Assembly (NCBI GenBank): GCA_026929865.2
Contig: CM049396.1
Coordinates: 27,670,501 to 27,734,500, forward strand
Length of the DNA stretch: 64,000 nt
Reading direction: 5' to 3'
Source: Hyperoplus lanceolatus
Taxonomy: Eukaryota; Chordata; Actinopteri; Uranoscopiformes; Ammodytidae
Shown here in pieces: positions 1-15,969 of the stretch (the stretch's first letter is position 1; every line of letters begins with the position of its first letter). Both the position numbers and the translations under genes were made by a program. The notes beneath the pieces are model-generated. The model searched no databases. It was not told the DNA's origin and saw nothing but the letters and a program-made list of their open reading frames with translations.

Positions 1-3000
1 AAAAACAACAGAGCCACAGGGTACTTAGAGGAGGAACAATAACATCTCCCTGTCTGGGAAATAACACATGCAGGTTGGACGCTTATAACAGAATCCGATT
101 TAACAAACAAGTATCATCAAAAACTTTAAAGATGATGTTATAACTCCAAAACTGTATTTGACACACAACATAAAGGATGATAAAGCATCTGATTTCTTTC
201 CGAATTACATTTTGACACAGTATGTCTATGTGGAGCTTTTAAATGAAAGTTTTTGAAATAATTTCGAAAACATTACAGAGCACGGTTTATGAAATTTTGA
301 ATTGTCATTAAACACACCCGTACTTAACAGTGTGTACACCCCTTGTCTCTTCCTGTTATTTAGTACCTGCCCTGACGCACATCCTATTAAACCCTGTGTG
401 CACTCTGGTTATCTCTGAGTGTTCTCTCTCTCTCTAGACATCTTATATGATTTTTTTTTCTAAGAAATTGCCCTTCCTTGCCTTCCTATTACTTTCAGTC
501 CACACTTATGCATATTTGTTCTCTATTATCATCAACACACTCTTTCTTTTTTTAAATAATTAAATGTTCATTAGCTACTCAGAGCCTCCTTGAAGGACCC
601 AACACAGGATGTCCATGGGGGAAAGGACATTAACAGCATGGCCCCCCATAACTCTTCCATTAACCTCTCTAGGACTACAGATTTACACAAAACAAATGGA
701 CTTCCTTTTCGTCATTCTTCCCCAATTATCACGAAACACTGCCTCACACAGAAGCAGAAACACACACATACAGTACTCTAGCACACACACTTTTTTTGTT
801 GCTGAACAGGTCCTTAGAGTGCGTCAAAGAACAATAAAACCGGGAGAGAAAACAAGGATCCCTGTCTGACAAAGTACCCGACTGCGAACAACAGGATATG
901 AATTATGCAGCAAGAATTCATTTACAACAAATGTTTGAAAAAACAAAGGAAGAGATAGACACTGGGACCTTGGCTGTGCCAAACTCACAGGATATGATTT
1001 TAGACTATGTTCTCATCATGAAATGTCAGCCATCAAGTCTTAAAAACTGTCTAAAATTCAAAGGCTGTACAATTAAGTATATTATTTCTAAAATTAAATA
1101 GAAATACTTCACAGGGGCCTTTTTCTACCTTTAAAAAAATGAATACATGTATTGGAGACTGCACTTGCAAGGCAGGTGACCATCTGTATACAGAACAAAT
1201 CATAATCCTATAATCTAAACATATAAACCTACTCATCCTAACAGATAATTTCCCCACTGATACAACTGTATCCATAAGTATGGATTTAAACTAATTCATA
1301 TATTGTATTCATCTCACTTGCATTGTCATTATGCTGAAACAGAATCATTTAAATGAAGATTGTTCATATTCCATTAACTGCCAATGAACTGGAATAACTC
1401 ACTTCAAGCACTACAACAGGGTGAATCAAGTTGCATAAAATATCACTAGCTTTGTAGCGTAAATTAGGCTATATGTGTTAAATTAACAGGTGAAATATGT
1501 TTCCCGGCAGAAATAACCAATTATGAATTAACACCACCGGCCCCATCCCTCATACGTCATGTTCACACGATTACACACTGTCGTGAACGACTTTGTTTGC
1601 TATAAATCATTTAAAGTGTGGTTTCTTAACTCTTGAAATGAACAAATGTTTTAAAAATATAAAAAAGTAGAACCAACCTGTGTTCATTGTGGGACATCAT
1701 CATCCACAGGAACCGACAGTTTTCCTCATGTTTTCCCCACAGCACGGTGTCCCTCGAAATGACGCGGAAACTTAATCCAAATACAAACACATTACGGGAA
1801 AAATCAGTTGCAGAGCATTTCTTCTTGTTTATTTTTCCAGTGAAAGTGTACTTGTGTTAGACGCCTGTGTTCGCAGAGTGGCAGCTGAGCTTTCAGCGGG
1901 CGTGCATCTCCAGTGCTGATACTACAGTAAACTGGTGCGCTCTTGTGTGGAGACGGGAGGTGCAGCTGGGCGCTTCCTGAGGCAGGACTATAGCAGCACG
2001 CGGACACGGAGCGCGAACCATACATATTGCGTTTGCAATGCACAGCGTTATATCCCAGTTACAGCAAGTAAGTGTTTGCACAGAGAACATCAGTGGGTTA
2101 TGACATCCACATTTGATCATCTTTTTTTTAAAACACATAGATGTGTGAAACGCTGCCATATTCTAGAGGCAGCAGGGCATAGAAAAGAAAACCAAATCCA
2201 CTTAGTAGCCTATAAGAGATGCAGAATAAAAATATAAGACTTTAAGCAGCAAATTGTGTTTCATTGTGCAGATGGAGAGCTTTAAATCTGCAGCTACAGT
2301 TTCAGGGCAAACAGTTCAAATTTTCATAACACATCTGCCCATGTTTTGGTGCATGGTAGGCACACTTCCCTTTATTGACATTCAGTTGACAGTCGTTAGA
2401 TAGTTAAGACCCACACAGTTACATGAGCTGCTAAAATTTGTCATAACATACTTTTCAGGTTCGAAATGACAAGAACATGCATTTTTAGAGAGGATTGCGC
2501 ATATATCAGACACTCAGGCATAGATTCATCTCAGTGTTTTCTGCAGCATGTTCCTGAACTACAACAAGTGCATAAAGGTTCCTAAAAGCAGTTTCCAAAT
2601 GCAGTTTCTCTAGGACAACCAAGGCTTTTGCTATTGGCCAGGCTTCCTGGCCCGGCATCTGTTGCATGATTGAATGAATGCAAGCCTTTAAAAACCTCTC
2701 TTCATAACAGGAAACCGCTCTCCCTGTTTCCTGCACAACAGGCAACACTTCCTTAGCAACAGATGGGAAAGGTTGGCGATGTTAACCCCTTAGGTAACCT
2801 CTAACAAAGCTGATTGACTGACTGGTGCTGTGCAGAGCCTGTCGATTCGAGAAACAGACAAACTTTAACCATTCACGCTATGACACTTACACAGTGGGCT
2901 TTCAAGGACAGAGGCACCTTGGGCAACACAGGGAGAAGGCAGGCTGGGATCGTCGCCCTCTTGGGGTCTTTGATTTGACAGCTCCTGTTGCTGGTTTAAC

Positions 3001-4922
3001 ATACACACCTTGAAGGTCAAACAATGTAGCAGACTTCTGGGATTTACACAGCGGAGTTGAATTGGACACTGATAGAGGAGAAAAGCACAATAAAATAATT
3101 AGCAGTGCCATATCACCGCAGGGCTCTGGTTCGGACTGCTGCAGCGCCATACAGACTCATACATTACACACACAGCAAAATTCCCATTCCAGATGGTTTG
3201 GTTCAGGAAGGATTTCAACACTTCTGCAGGTGCAAAGCTCTATCAGACTTGAAAGAGCTATACTTAGAGTGTTGATGTAATAACCAACGTGTGTAATAAT
3301 TGCATTTGCATAAGTGTTAACTCATTACACAATGAATATGTATGTGTGTACAGTTTCTGAATTAAAGCATCTCACGATCATTAAATATGAAATAATTTAA
3401 TTTGAAGATGCAACTATTGTCTTCTGTGCTTCGGTATAAGCTGTGTATTTGCGTAAATAGGATGCTGAGTAATATATTTTTCAATAGGTTACAACAGCAC
3501 CAAAACAAGTCAATCACTGTGACTCAGTTGTTTTGCTCAGCCTTGTTACTGTAATAACCATTATGGAGTGTTGAATCCAAGACCATTTTTTTAATGTGTC
3601 AGTAGTAGCACATTTATAGCTGCCATAAAGTAACCTTTTGTTTTTCAAATTGGATGACTAAAGATAGCTCCGCTCTGGTCTTTTGGCAGTGCCAAGTTTA
3701 CCCTCTCAAGAGTATTCTACTCACAATTGCTTCACTGGACTTTGTTTTGTTTTTACTTTCGTTTGAGCAAAATATGTTTTGCTTTTGCCGGGTGTGCAAA
3801 TAGAACCTGTCAAGAGTATTGTGTCATGTGGCTGCAGAAAAGAATGGCTTTCGGAGTAAATATCCCTCCAGATGTGGAACAGACGGTCAAAACATGTTTT
3901 TGGACGGGGGACACAAATTTCCTGGACCGCCTGTGGCTGCGTGCTGCGATCTGTCCCCCCACCTGGAACACGACCTGACTGCAAGAGAAAAGGGGAATGG
4001 AGACATAAGGGAAAAACACGCCGTAGTAAGAGGAGGGAACAAACCGACCCATATCTCCCCTCCACGCCACGGCACACACAACGCCAAACAGGAAAGGGAT
4101 CAGGGAAAGGGGTCAGCAACTTGTTCCCAGAGCTGAGACAATCCATAACACCTGCTTTGCCAGCGACTGAACACTGGTCTGACTGGATGTGCTGAGTGTT
4201 TTTATTCCCCTCTGAGACTACATCTATAGTGACATCACATTTTAATGCAGCAGATTACTAGAAAGCACATGCTTTCCTTTTAAAATGGTGCAGTGTGTTC
4301 CTTAATGTGTGCCAGTGGCAGCTTGCTACAGAGTTAATTTCTTAGCAATGAAGCCACCTAATCATGCCGTTTATGCAAACTAGCTGTAGTGTATGAAGTA
4401 CATTTATTGATTTATGTGATACTCAAGTGCAATCAGGCTTAGGTCTTTCTCTCTTCAAAGTGACCCAAACAACTTTGTAATTAGATGGCAAAGCATTTTA
4501 CTGCTATAAAGGATCGAATCATTATTGACATTTTCTATTGATTCCCAATCGTGCACAACCTGTAAAGACCACAAGGCTCAACTGAGACTTGTGTATTTGC
4601 CCCAAGCTTTAAATTCTGATTGAGGGACTTGATAGCAAAGGATATGTATAAAACAGGAGAACAGACTTTATTAAAATGTCAAAAAAACCGAAGAGTGCAG
4701 AGATTATTTTAGGAATAACACATCTTGGTTGTTTTATACAAATAACTGTGACAAGATAGATGATGCAGAACCACATAAACTGCTGCTGCCCGAGAAACTC
4801 AGGTGTCTTTATACACAAAGGTAGTTTTGTGTAACCTGAAAGTAATAATAAAACCCTGCTGTCAGCAAAGTATACTCCACTCTCGCAGTCCAAACAATAA
4901 AAACCCAGGACCCACTTTCAAC

Positions 4923-4924
<2 letters not shown>
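1..4924. other. Intergenic, no gene recognised
   Basis: I see no coding region with a recognisable domain, no tRNA and no clear transposon here. The open frames are short, overlap on both strands and lack convincing splice sites. A moderately GC-rich patch at about 1850-2030 could be a promoter or non-coding first exon, but nothing in the sequence proves it. Confidence 0.5.

Positions 4925-4988
<64 letters not shown>
4925..4988. repeat. (AC)n microsatellite
   Basis: An uninterrupted CA/AC dinucleotide run of about 64 bp. It creates apparent histidine-threonine reading frames that are not genes. Confidence 0.97.
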
Positions 4989-4990
<2 letters not shown>

Positions 4991-5722
4991 GATAAGCATT
5001 AACTACGCATTAACTAAACGTTAATTAATGTACCCTTATGGTAAAGTGTTACTTCATTGGTTTAACATTTAAAGAAGGGCAAGTTATGCTATTGTTACAC
5101 GCTGCAGTCATCACAATGTTTTAGCACTTTTTATAAATGACATGTAACGTGTCATCATAATGACTAAGTGGTGTTTCCGTGGCTCATTAGGTCTCATTAC
5201 CTTGTAATTTCACAAGGGTTGTTTGTGTTTCATCTTTCAGTCTCGCCTACTTTCAGATAAAGTGGCAGCACAGCCACCATTACAAATAACAAAGTATTAT
5301 TGCTCTGTAGTAAAAGGCCATGGCTACCACACAATAGCTGTCACATGGCCGTTAATTAGCCTGAGGCCATGAGAGTAGGTCAGACTGATAACAGATGAAT
5401 TTGTTATTCTTTTTCTCTATTGCTGCAGAGACAATCCTCCACGCTATACTGTAAAAACAATGATTTACTGGTCCAAAATAGTGTTTTTAAAGAGACCTAT
5501 AAAAGACACATTTAAATAAAGTACAATAGCACAGTCAAAACATTAAAACCTGGCTTTTGGCGTCACAGATTAACGAGCAATGTCGAGCCCTTTCATTGTG
5601 TCTCTGTAGGTTTTCACTACAGTATGTTTTTGTTGATCATTATAATTGCCTTGAACATTCTTGTCTCTTGTGGCAATATAACTGCTGGAATTCCCTGCAT
5701 GGGATCTGCTCTCAGTATGTAT

Positions 5723-5763
<41 letters not shown>

Positions 5764-7084
5764 ATTTGTATTCTTGCAGCTGCGTGCTGTGAATGCCTAT
5801 AAGAGTGTACGTAAAGCATGTGTGTATGCTGTCCACTAGCACCATTCTGAATGTGTAAGGCACTAAAGGATCTAGAGGGAAAACAATAGGGTTGTAAAAA
5901 AAGCCCTAAGTCAGAACTTACTCTTTCTGTGAGTGTGAGACTGGGAGATGGCAAATACTCCTGCTTGCGAAGCACACAACTTTGGCAGAGCTTTTATCCG
6001 GTCTCTCACAAGTGGAGCTGTAGGGAAAAGCCTATTGTATGACCTAACATGCATCCGCAGAATGTTTGTAATTGAATTTGTGAGTTACCAAAATATGTCA
6101 GTTACAAAATAAAATATTGTCCTTGAAGGTTTGGCACATCAGTATTTTTTTGCACAATACCACCACACTCCCGAAGTCTAAACCTCTGATAAATCAGTAC
6201 TATCAATTCCAAGCAAAAGCCTGTTTCATAAAATGTGTGCGCTACAAAAACAATTATAGTCCTATGCTCACATCACAAGAAGGAAAACACATCTGGGGGG
6301 TTTCCAACTCCTTCTGACAATGCATCTTTCATTGTGCGACACACACGCACAGATATGAGTGAGCGATGTGATGCCTGTGAGCATGAGTGTGTGCGTGTTG
6401 TGTGTTCTCTCTGCCCTTCCACTGTCTAGATAGCTGCACCAGAGTGTGTGGAAAACACAGATGGTTGTTGCTTTTGCTTCTTCCGCCAGACCTGTGTGAC
6501 CCTTCGCACAAAGATAACAGGGCGGGCTCTTATCCCCAGAACCCCCCGCCCAAAAAACAGCCTGGCCTGGCAGCTCAGACAGAGGACTTCCTCTCTTCGA
6601 GCTGTCTGATAGAACAATATCAACAGCCCAACACCGCAACCTCCCCTTTTGTGTCTCCGCCAGGCTTTTGTTTTGGATAAATTATAAAAAGTCCTCTATA
6701 ATCAAGACGGCTCCCCAACAGACAGGAAATGAGATCTCCGCATTAAAATAAGATGATGTTTTTAGTAATCTTTGCAACAACATGAGGCCCCTTGTATTCG
6801 ATAAAGGTATTCACAAGCATACAAATGGTAAGCTGCTGAGCTTCCAGTGTGGATCATTGTGCTGATTTGTTACTATTAAAAGTCTGTTTATCAACTTTCA
6901 ATTCAAGATGAAGTGCAATCCATGTGCTTTCAAACTCTATAGGCATAAAACCATGCTGCTCTTCAATACCAATGTCAACCCTGTTAGCCACAAGCCCATT
7001 GGTTCTTACTGTAAATGTAAATCCTATATATTTTTTATGAGCAAATGTGACTCAAAGACTCAACTCAACTATGAATCAAATCAA
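4989..7084. other. Intergenic, no gene recognised
   Basis: AT-rich sequence without a supportable gene. The only structured piece is the GT run listed separately. A GC-richer patch at 6370-6680 has open frames on both strands but nothing that resembles a known protein. Confidence 0.5.
5724..5761. repeat. (GT)n microsatellite
   Basis: Uninterrupted GT repeat of about 38 bp. Confidence 0.95.
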
Positions 7085-7350
7085 ATAAAATCAGTTTTAT
7101 TTGTATAGCCCAAAATCACAAACACATTTGTCTCAGTGGGCTTTACATTCCATACAATATGACACCCTGCCCTTACACCCTTAGCTCGGCTGAGAAAAAA
7201 CTCCCAGTAAAAACCCTTTACCGGGAATAAAAAAAATAAAAATGAAGAAATCTCAGGGAGAGTCGACAGAGTAAGGGATCCCTCTCCCAGGACGGACATG
7301 CTGCAATAGATGTCATAAGTAGAGAAATCACGAAGGAATTTGATCATTGA
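7085..7350. repeat. Interspersed teleost repeat, copy 1
   Basis: The block starts with a TTTTATTTGTATAGCCCAAA-like segment. It continues through a 'gtgggctttacattccata' segment, a run resembling 'ctcggctgagaaaaaactcc', and 'ccctctcccaggacggaca'. A second, shorter copy lies in tmf1 intron 9 at about 41223-41430 with the same ordered blocks. I recognise this as a dispersed family common in percomorph fish, but I cannot assign it to a class. It may extend to about 7530. Confidence 0.65.
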
Positions 7351-7874
7351 CCAGGTGATTACATGGTTATACTAAGTAAAGTGTGAATAGTGTGGATGCA
7401 GGAAGACTTCAGATGCTGCCAGAGGATCCACACCGTCTCGTCTCCACCAGGGAAAACTAAGGTTTCCATCGCCGGGATTACATCCCACGTCTCCAGGTGG
7501 CATCCTTAACCACTGCAACATCTTTCACGTTGATGGTCCATTTTCTCAGATGGTACCGGAGGGGGGGACCATGTAACTCAATGCACTACACATACCCATT
7601 GGGTTCTCTATATTTACAGCACGTGTGGTATTGCGTCCTTTCTGAATGTTCACTGTGCTAATTATTAGCTTGGTTTCACTTCAATTCATTGTTGAGTTTC
7701 CTTTGGGAAGACACTTTTTCCCTGGACATTCCTGTCTATTATGTGAACACAAGGTGACCCTGCAGGGGGTTGTTATGGCAGGATGTTGACGCTTATTTCA
7801 ATAAATTTGACCGCTAATATCTATTTTTTTTCTCTACCTCAGTCACATCCTCATTCTTGTTGTTTTCCTTTATA

Positions 7875-11878
<4,004 letters not shown>

Positions 11879-12386
11879 CAGGCATTTTGTGAGAAAATAT
11901 GGATGGACCTCTCAAAAATTGCAACAGAAACCATTTCAACTGTTTTTGACTCATGAATATGTAATTAATAACATACTAAAAGTCTTAAGGAATCCATGTG
12001 GTGGAAAGTTATTTTCTAAGGGTTTTCTTAACCATACCTTTATGCCAATTTTCGGCTTCCTAAAGTACTGTTTTATAGTTGAGGGGATATGTGCAAAATT
12101 GTTAACCTTTTCAGAAAAGCTTGAAATTTGGTACACTTATACAGTTTGGGGCTCTGAAAATGTTTTGATATTAAGCCATCGCAAAATCGAATCATGGTTC
12201 CCATGGCGACCATTATACTTTCCGCCATAGCCTAATTATGCATTTTTCATCATAACTCTTGAACAAAACATAAAAACACATAACTAGTGATTTCTACCCC
12301 TATGTTTTCATGGTCAGGGAATACTATGACACCACATACAACATTAGAATCAGTTAAGGTCAACAGTTAAGGGTGAATCCAATGTT
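11879..12386 (+). repeat. Left terminal inverted repeat of the 4.1-kb element
   Basis: About 508 bp, matched in inverted orientation by 15471-15969. The inner boundary is where the 'gggtgaatccaatgtt' block ends. The outermost ~30 bp after CAGGCATT differ between arms, then near-identity begins at 'gacctctcaaaa'. Confidence 0.85.
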
Positions 12387-12599
12387 AAAAAAACTGTACA
12401 TTATTTTCTGATATCCACACAAATCGTTCATTACTGTCCAAATCAACCGACAACTTTGTTTAAATGGTACAATGCATGTGCAAATAAATGCTTAACTATG
12501 AAGTAATAACATTGATTTGATTTAATTTTCTTGCCATAAATTTATGAAACATTTTCAAGATAACAATGTCAAGTTATTTTTGGGTAATTTTTGCCTTTA

Positions 12600-15000
12600 T
12601 TAGTTAGAGAGAGAGATCAGAACCATATGACCCGACAGCAGACCTGAAACTCATATGGAAAACTGCCATTCTGTTTGTCTCACAAAGGCCAGCATGGTCT
12701 AGTATGATGCAATTTGCACAGCATGGCAATCATCCGGGGAAAACATCCTTTGTGTTTGCCCCATTGGTTGAAATGAGACGTAGTGACCCTACATGCATCT
12801 ACTCTGCATCTAAGTTCCTATGTGAACATGCCCAGCACCACAATTCCACCCCAATCATCACATTTTATCAACCACTGGTGGAAGGCATTTCTTTAGAGGT
12901 TAAATGACTTGGGGGCTTCCACACTGATATTAGTTGTTGGGGTCCATTGGGCATGTTATGGTTGATGCTGGGAAGAGGAAGTGATGGAGATTTTCTATGC
13001 AGCCGTTGTGCACATTATGACAAATTATGGGAAGATGTTTGGATGGGCTTTGCAGTGATGGAGTCCTCAATTGCCTGATTCTGCCTGATGCACTTGTTGT
13101 GACTCCCCATTAGCTGCAAGGAGATCCAAAATACTATGATGCAGAGATGTCATCAGCAGATGATACCGGCTGGAGATCGGTTAGAAAACTCTGGTGTCAA
13201 TGAAGTTGCTGCAATCTATGCAAAGCCCATGGAGGGATGTCTGCAGAGAAGGCTTGCCATTCTGATTTTATTCCAGAATAAGATGACTTCTCAAATGCAA
13301 AACTGAATCCTTAAAATCCATTGGTAGGCATATTTTGCAATTTTCTGAGAATTGGGAACTTCACTCTGAAACAATATCAGAAATGCTTCCTTTCATGGCA
13401 GTATCAGGGCATAATCTCTACACAAAATCAGCTCACATCTACAGTATGTGCAGAGGATGTGCAAGGTCCATTAGCACCATCCAGATATTAACCAGAGATC
13501 TGAAGGGGGATTCCATGTGGAGTGATCGCCTATGGGCTGGCATGTCCATGGATCTTGAGCAGGTTCTAATGGCAGTATGAAAACCAGTGGTGGCATCACA
13601 CGATTGCAAGGTATGACATGGCTGCAACATCTGACATGGCTTCTTTCCATGCCAGTTTGTGCTGAAGTTAACAACGCACACAGTTCTGAACTATCTCCAA
13701 GAAAGACACAATTACAGGGGGTCCTCATGGCACAGTGGTTATCCCGCAGAGGACCCGGGTTCAAATCCAGCCTGGTTAAGTTCTCTGCATGTCTTCCCCT
13801 CTTTGCCCCATTTGAACTCTGTCTCTCCGAATCTAATGAAGAAAACAAATATTAGAAAGACACAATTACTGCTTGGATCCAAGCTTGTGCAGTGTCTCCC
13901 ACCTTTCTTTGAATTTTGACAGGGCAAAAGCCATCAGAAACACCATTTTGGTTAGCATGGATGGACAAACTACTGCTGAGAACACATTCAAGAAGAGGGA
14001 TTGAGTAATCACCATCAGTACAAAGATCCTCAGTGAAGATTGATTGTGAAGCAGTGCAGGTGGATCTTCACCTACTTTTCAAGCCACACATAATTGCTGC
14101 AAAAGGTTCACAAGAACTGGGATCTAGGTAAGGTATGAACTCCGTCCAGCCCTGTTGGAGACCTTCTTACTGCTTCGACAGCCACATAAGCCACTATTAG
14201 CAGATGCCATTTGGGCGCTCCACACACCTGTCCTTCCAGGAGGGTAAGGTCATATTTAGTATGTGCTGGATGGTGGAGCACTTCTTATGCGCATTGCCTG
14301 GACACCTTGATATACATACAAAGACAAAGCAGCCGATGTCATAGGTGAGAACATGCTGGTTACCTTGAAGAAAAACAAGTTCCTTTCCAATTCCAGTTCA
14401 TCAACATGCTCAGTGGTCACCAACAGAAAAGGAACTGTCAGAAGTACCATGCCACAAGTGATGCTGATTGGCTCATAGAACAGAAAGCAGTGGAGTTTGC
14501 CACACAACAAACGCTGTGCTGATTAGGAAAGGAGCTCCCCTCCAGAAATTAGCTACCAGTTTGTTTTAAGCCCTTTTGTGCGAAGCTGGCCTCTATAACC
14601 TTCTCATGTACAGTATAGCTACTGGGTCCACCACCTACATCAGCAGGAGCAAAGTATCACAGTCAGCGTTTGTACTACAAGGTCCAGCAGTGGAAGGGAA
14701 CAATAGATAAACAAACTCCTGCCTCACAAATATGGATTGTGGGGTGCTTGTCCATATCAAAACTGTCCTACCAACATCTCCACAGATACTCTTATGGGTC
14801 ATCTGATGCACATGCAAGACGGACTGTAACAACCAAAAGTGCACATGCAAGAGGCATGCCATTGAGTGCTCTGTTGCATGTGGTACCTGCAAAGGATCTG
14901 GGGGTGCAAAATCATCTCAGGTTGGAGATGATGATGAGGAAGATGATGAGGAAAACCAGACTATGTTTGAGAAAACTTGCTCCAATGCTTCATACAACTA
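12600..15000 (+). pseudogene. Decayed gene of an unnamed element-borne protein family, CXC-like C-terminus
   Basis: Pieces of one protein can be followed through several frames, broken by stops and frameshifts. In order they are: a segment with 'PIITFYQPLVEG' then 'LGGFHTDIS' (about 12840-12960); 'MLPFMAVSGHNLYTKSAH' and 'SDRLWAGMS' (13385-13560); 'GGITRLQGMT' and 'LLSMPVCAEVNNA' (13586-13680); 'KPLLADAIWAL' (about 14190-14220); 'SDADWLIEQKAVEFA' (about 14455-14505); and 'RLYYKVQQWKG' (about 14665-14700). A cysteine cluster follows at about 14810-14905, spaced C-x3-C-x4-C-x-C-x6-C-x3-C-x2-C. From memory these blocks occur in this order in long uncharacterised proteins that are abundant in fish and marine invertebrates. 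The spacing resembles half of a tesmin/TSO1 CXC zinc-binding domain. The DADxLIxQKA block is reminiscent of FEN/PIN-like nuclease cores. The family match and the functional reading are inference. Confidence 0.6.
13716..13853 (+). mobile_element. tRNA-derived SINE nested in the 4.1-kb element
   Basis: A 138-bp insert is flanked by a perfect 16-bp direct repeat, agaaagacacaattac, at 13700-13715 and 13854-13869. The body has an A-box-like 'tggcacagtggtta' and a B box 'ggttcaaatcc' at tRNA-like spacing. It is followed by the 'gcatgtcttcccc' type 3' segment common in fish tRNA-SINEs. The clear duplication shows insertion by retroposition into the already present gene remnant. Confidence 0.85.
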
Positions 15001-15470
15001 TTAAATAAAACGTAAAAGTCGATCTGAATACTAAGTTGAGTTTTTTTATTGGTCAATTACAAAAGGCTACATTGAAATATGTCTTTTCACATATCCTCTC
15101 TCAAGTTACCACACTCCAGAGGGGGTCAGAGGGCAATGCATATTCATGGTATGCATTGATTTACCCCATTCACATTGCATTAGTACTGCTCAGGCAGCAC
15201 TTTGAATTAGTAGTAGCCTACTTCTGTGCACCAAAATACTTTCATATTAAAATGTATGTTTATCAGTGCAACAATTTATGTTCATTTGTGCTAGTTTAGC
15301 ATTCACAATATTTGTGTTTTTTTATATTGTTATAGTATTTTACAAACATTTAAGCCTAAGTCTTTGTTGGAGAACAAAATTAAAACTTGATACTCAATGT
15401 TTATGCAACATAGGCCCCAATTATAAAGTCACAGCGATGTTTTCGGATACTAGGCTTTTATTTTCGGAAA

Positions 15471-15969
15471 AACATTGGATTCACCCTTAACTATTGACTT
15501 TAACTGTTTCTGATGTTGTATGTGGTATCATAGTAATCCCTGACCATGAAAACATAGGGGTAGACATCACTAGTTATGTGGTATTATGTTTTGTTCAGGA
15601 GTTATGATGAAAAATGCACAATTAGGCTATGGCGGAAAGTAAAATGGTCGCCATAGCAACCATGATTTGATTTTGCGATGGCTTAATATCTGAAAATGTT
15701 CAGAGACCCAAACTGTATAAGTGTACCAAGTTTCAAGCTTTTCTGAAAAGGTTAACAATTTTGCACATATCCCCTCTACCATAAAACAGTACTTTAGGAA
15801 GCCGAAAATTGGCATAAAAGGTGTGGTTAAGAAAACCCTTAGAAAATAGCTTTCCACCACATGGATTCCTTAAGACTTTTAGTATGTTATTACTTACATA
15901 TTCATGAGTCAAAAACAGTTGAAATGGTTTCTGTTGCAATTTTTGAGAGGTCAGGTTATGTAATGCCTG
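15471..15969 (-). repeat. Right terminal inverted repeat of the 4.1-kb element
   Basis: Inverted copy of 11879-12386, ending in AATGCCTG at 15962-15969. A 113-codon frame in the left arm is split by a frameshift here, so the arms are unlikely to encode a maintained protein. Confidence 0.85.

Larger units (their letters stand above)
11879..15969. mobile_element. 4.1-kb DNA-transposon-like element with ~500-bp TIRs
   Basis: The two ends are inverted copies of each other. The left arm is about 11879-12386 and the right arm about 15471-15969, and both outer ends read CAGGCATT inward. The arms match along almost their whole length with scattered substitutions and small indels. The interior holds a degenerate plus-strand gene (12600-15000) and a later SINE insertion. 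No target-site duplication is obvious: the left flank reads 'atagta' and the right flank 'gactat'. The structure fits a long-TIR cut-and-paste element or a composite. I cannot place it in a named superfamily. Confidence 0.75.

Noticed and set aside
1679-1790. Possible minus-strand exon (frame with CRFLWMMMSHNEH, then CAG|GTTGGT donor-like end)
   Set aside because: The frame is short, I recognise no protein, and no convincing acceptor or neighbouring exon was found.
3721-4146. 141-codon minus-strand frame overlapped by four frames on the plus strand
   Set aside because: Several frames are open at once, which indicates few stop words rather than a gene. No recognisable protein.
11889-12230. 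113-codon frame inside the left TIR, mirrored in the right TIR
   Set aside because: The mirror copy is frameshifted and substitutions do not favour silent sites by eye. It is best explained as part of the inverted repeat.
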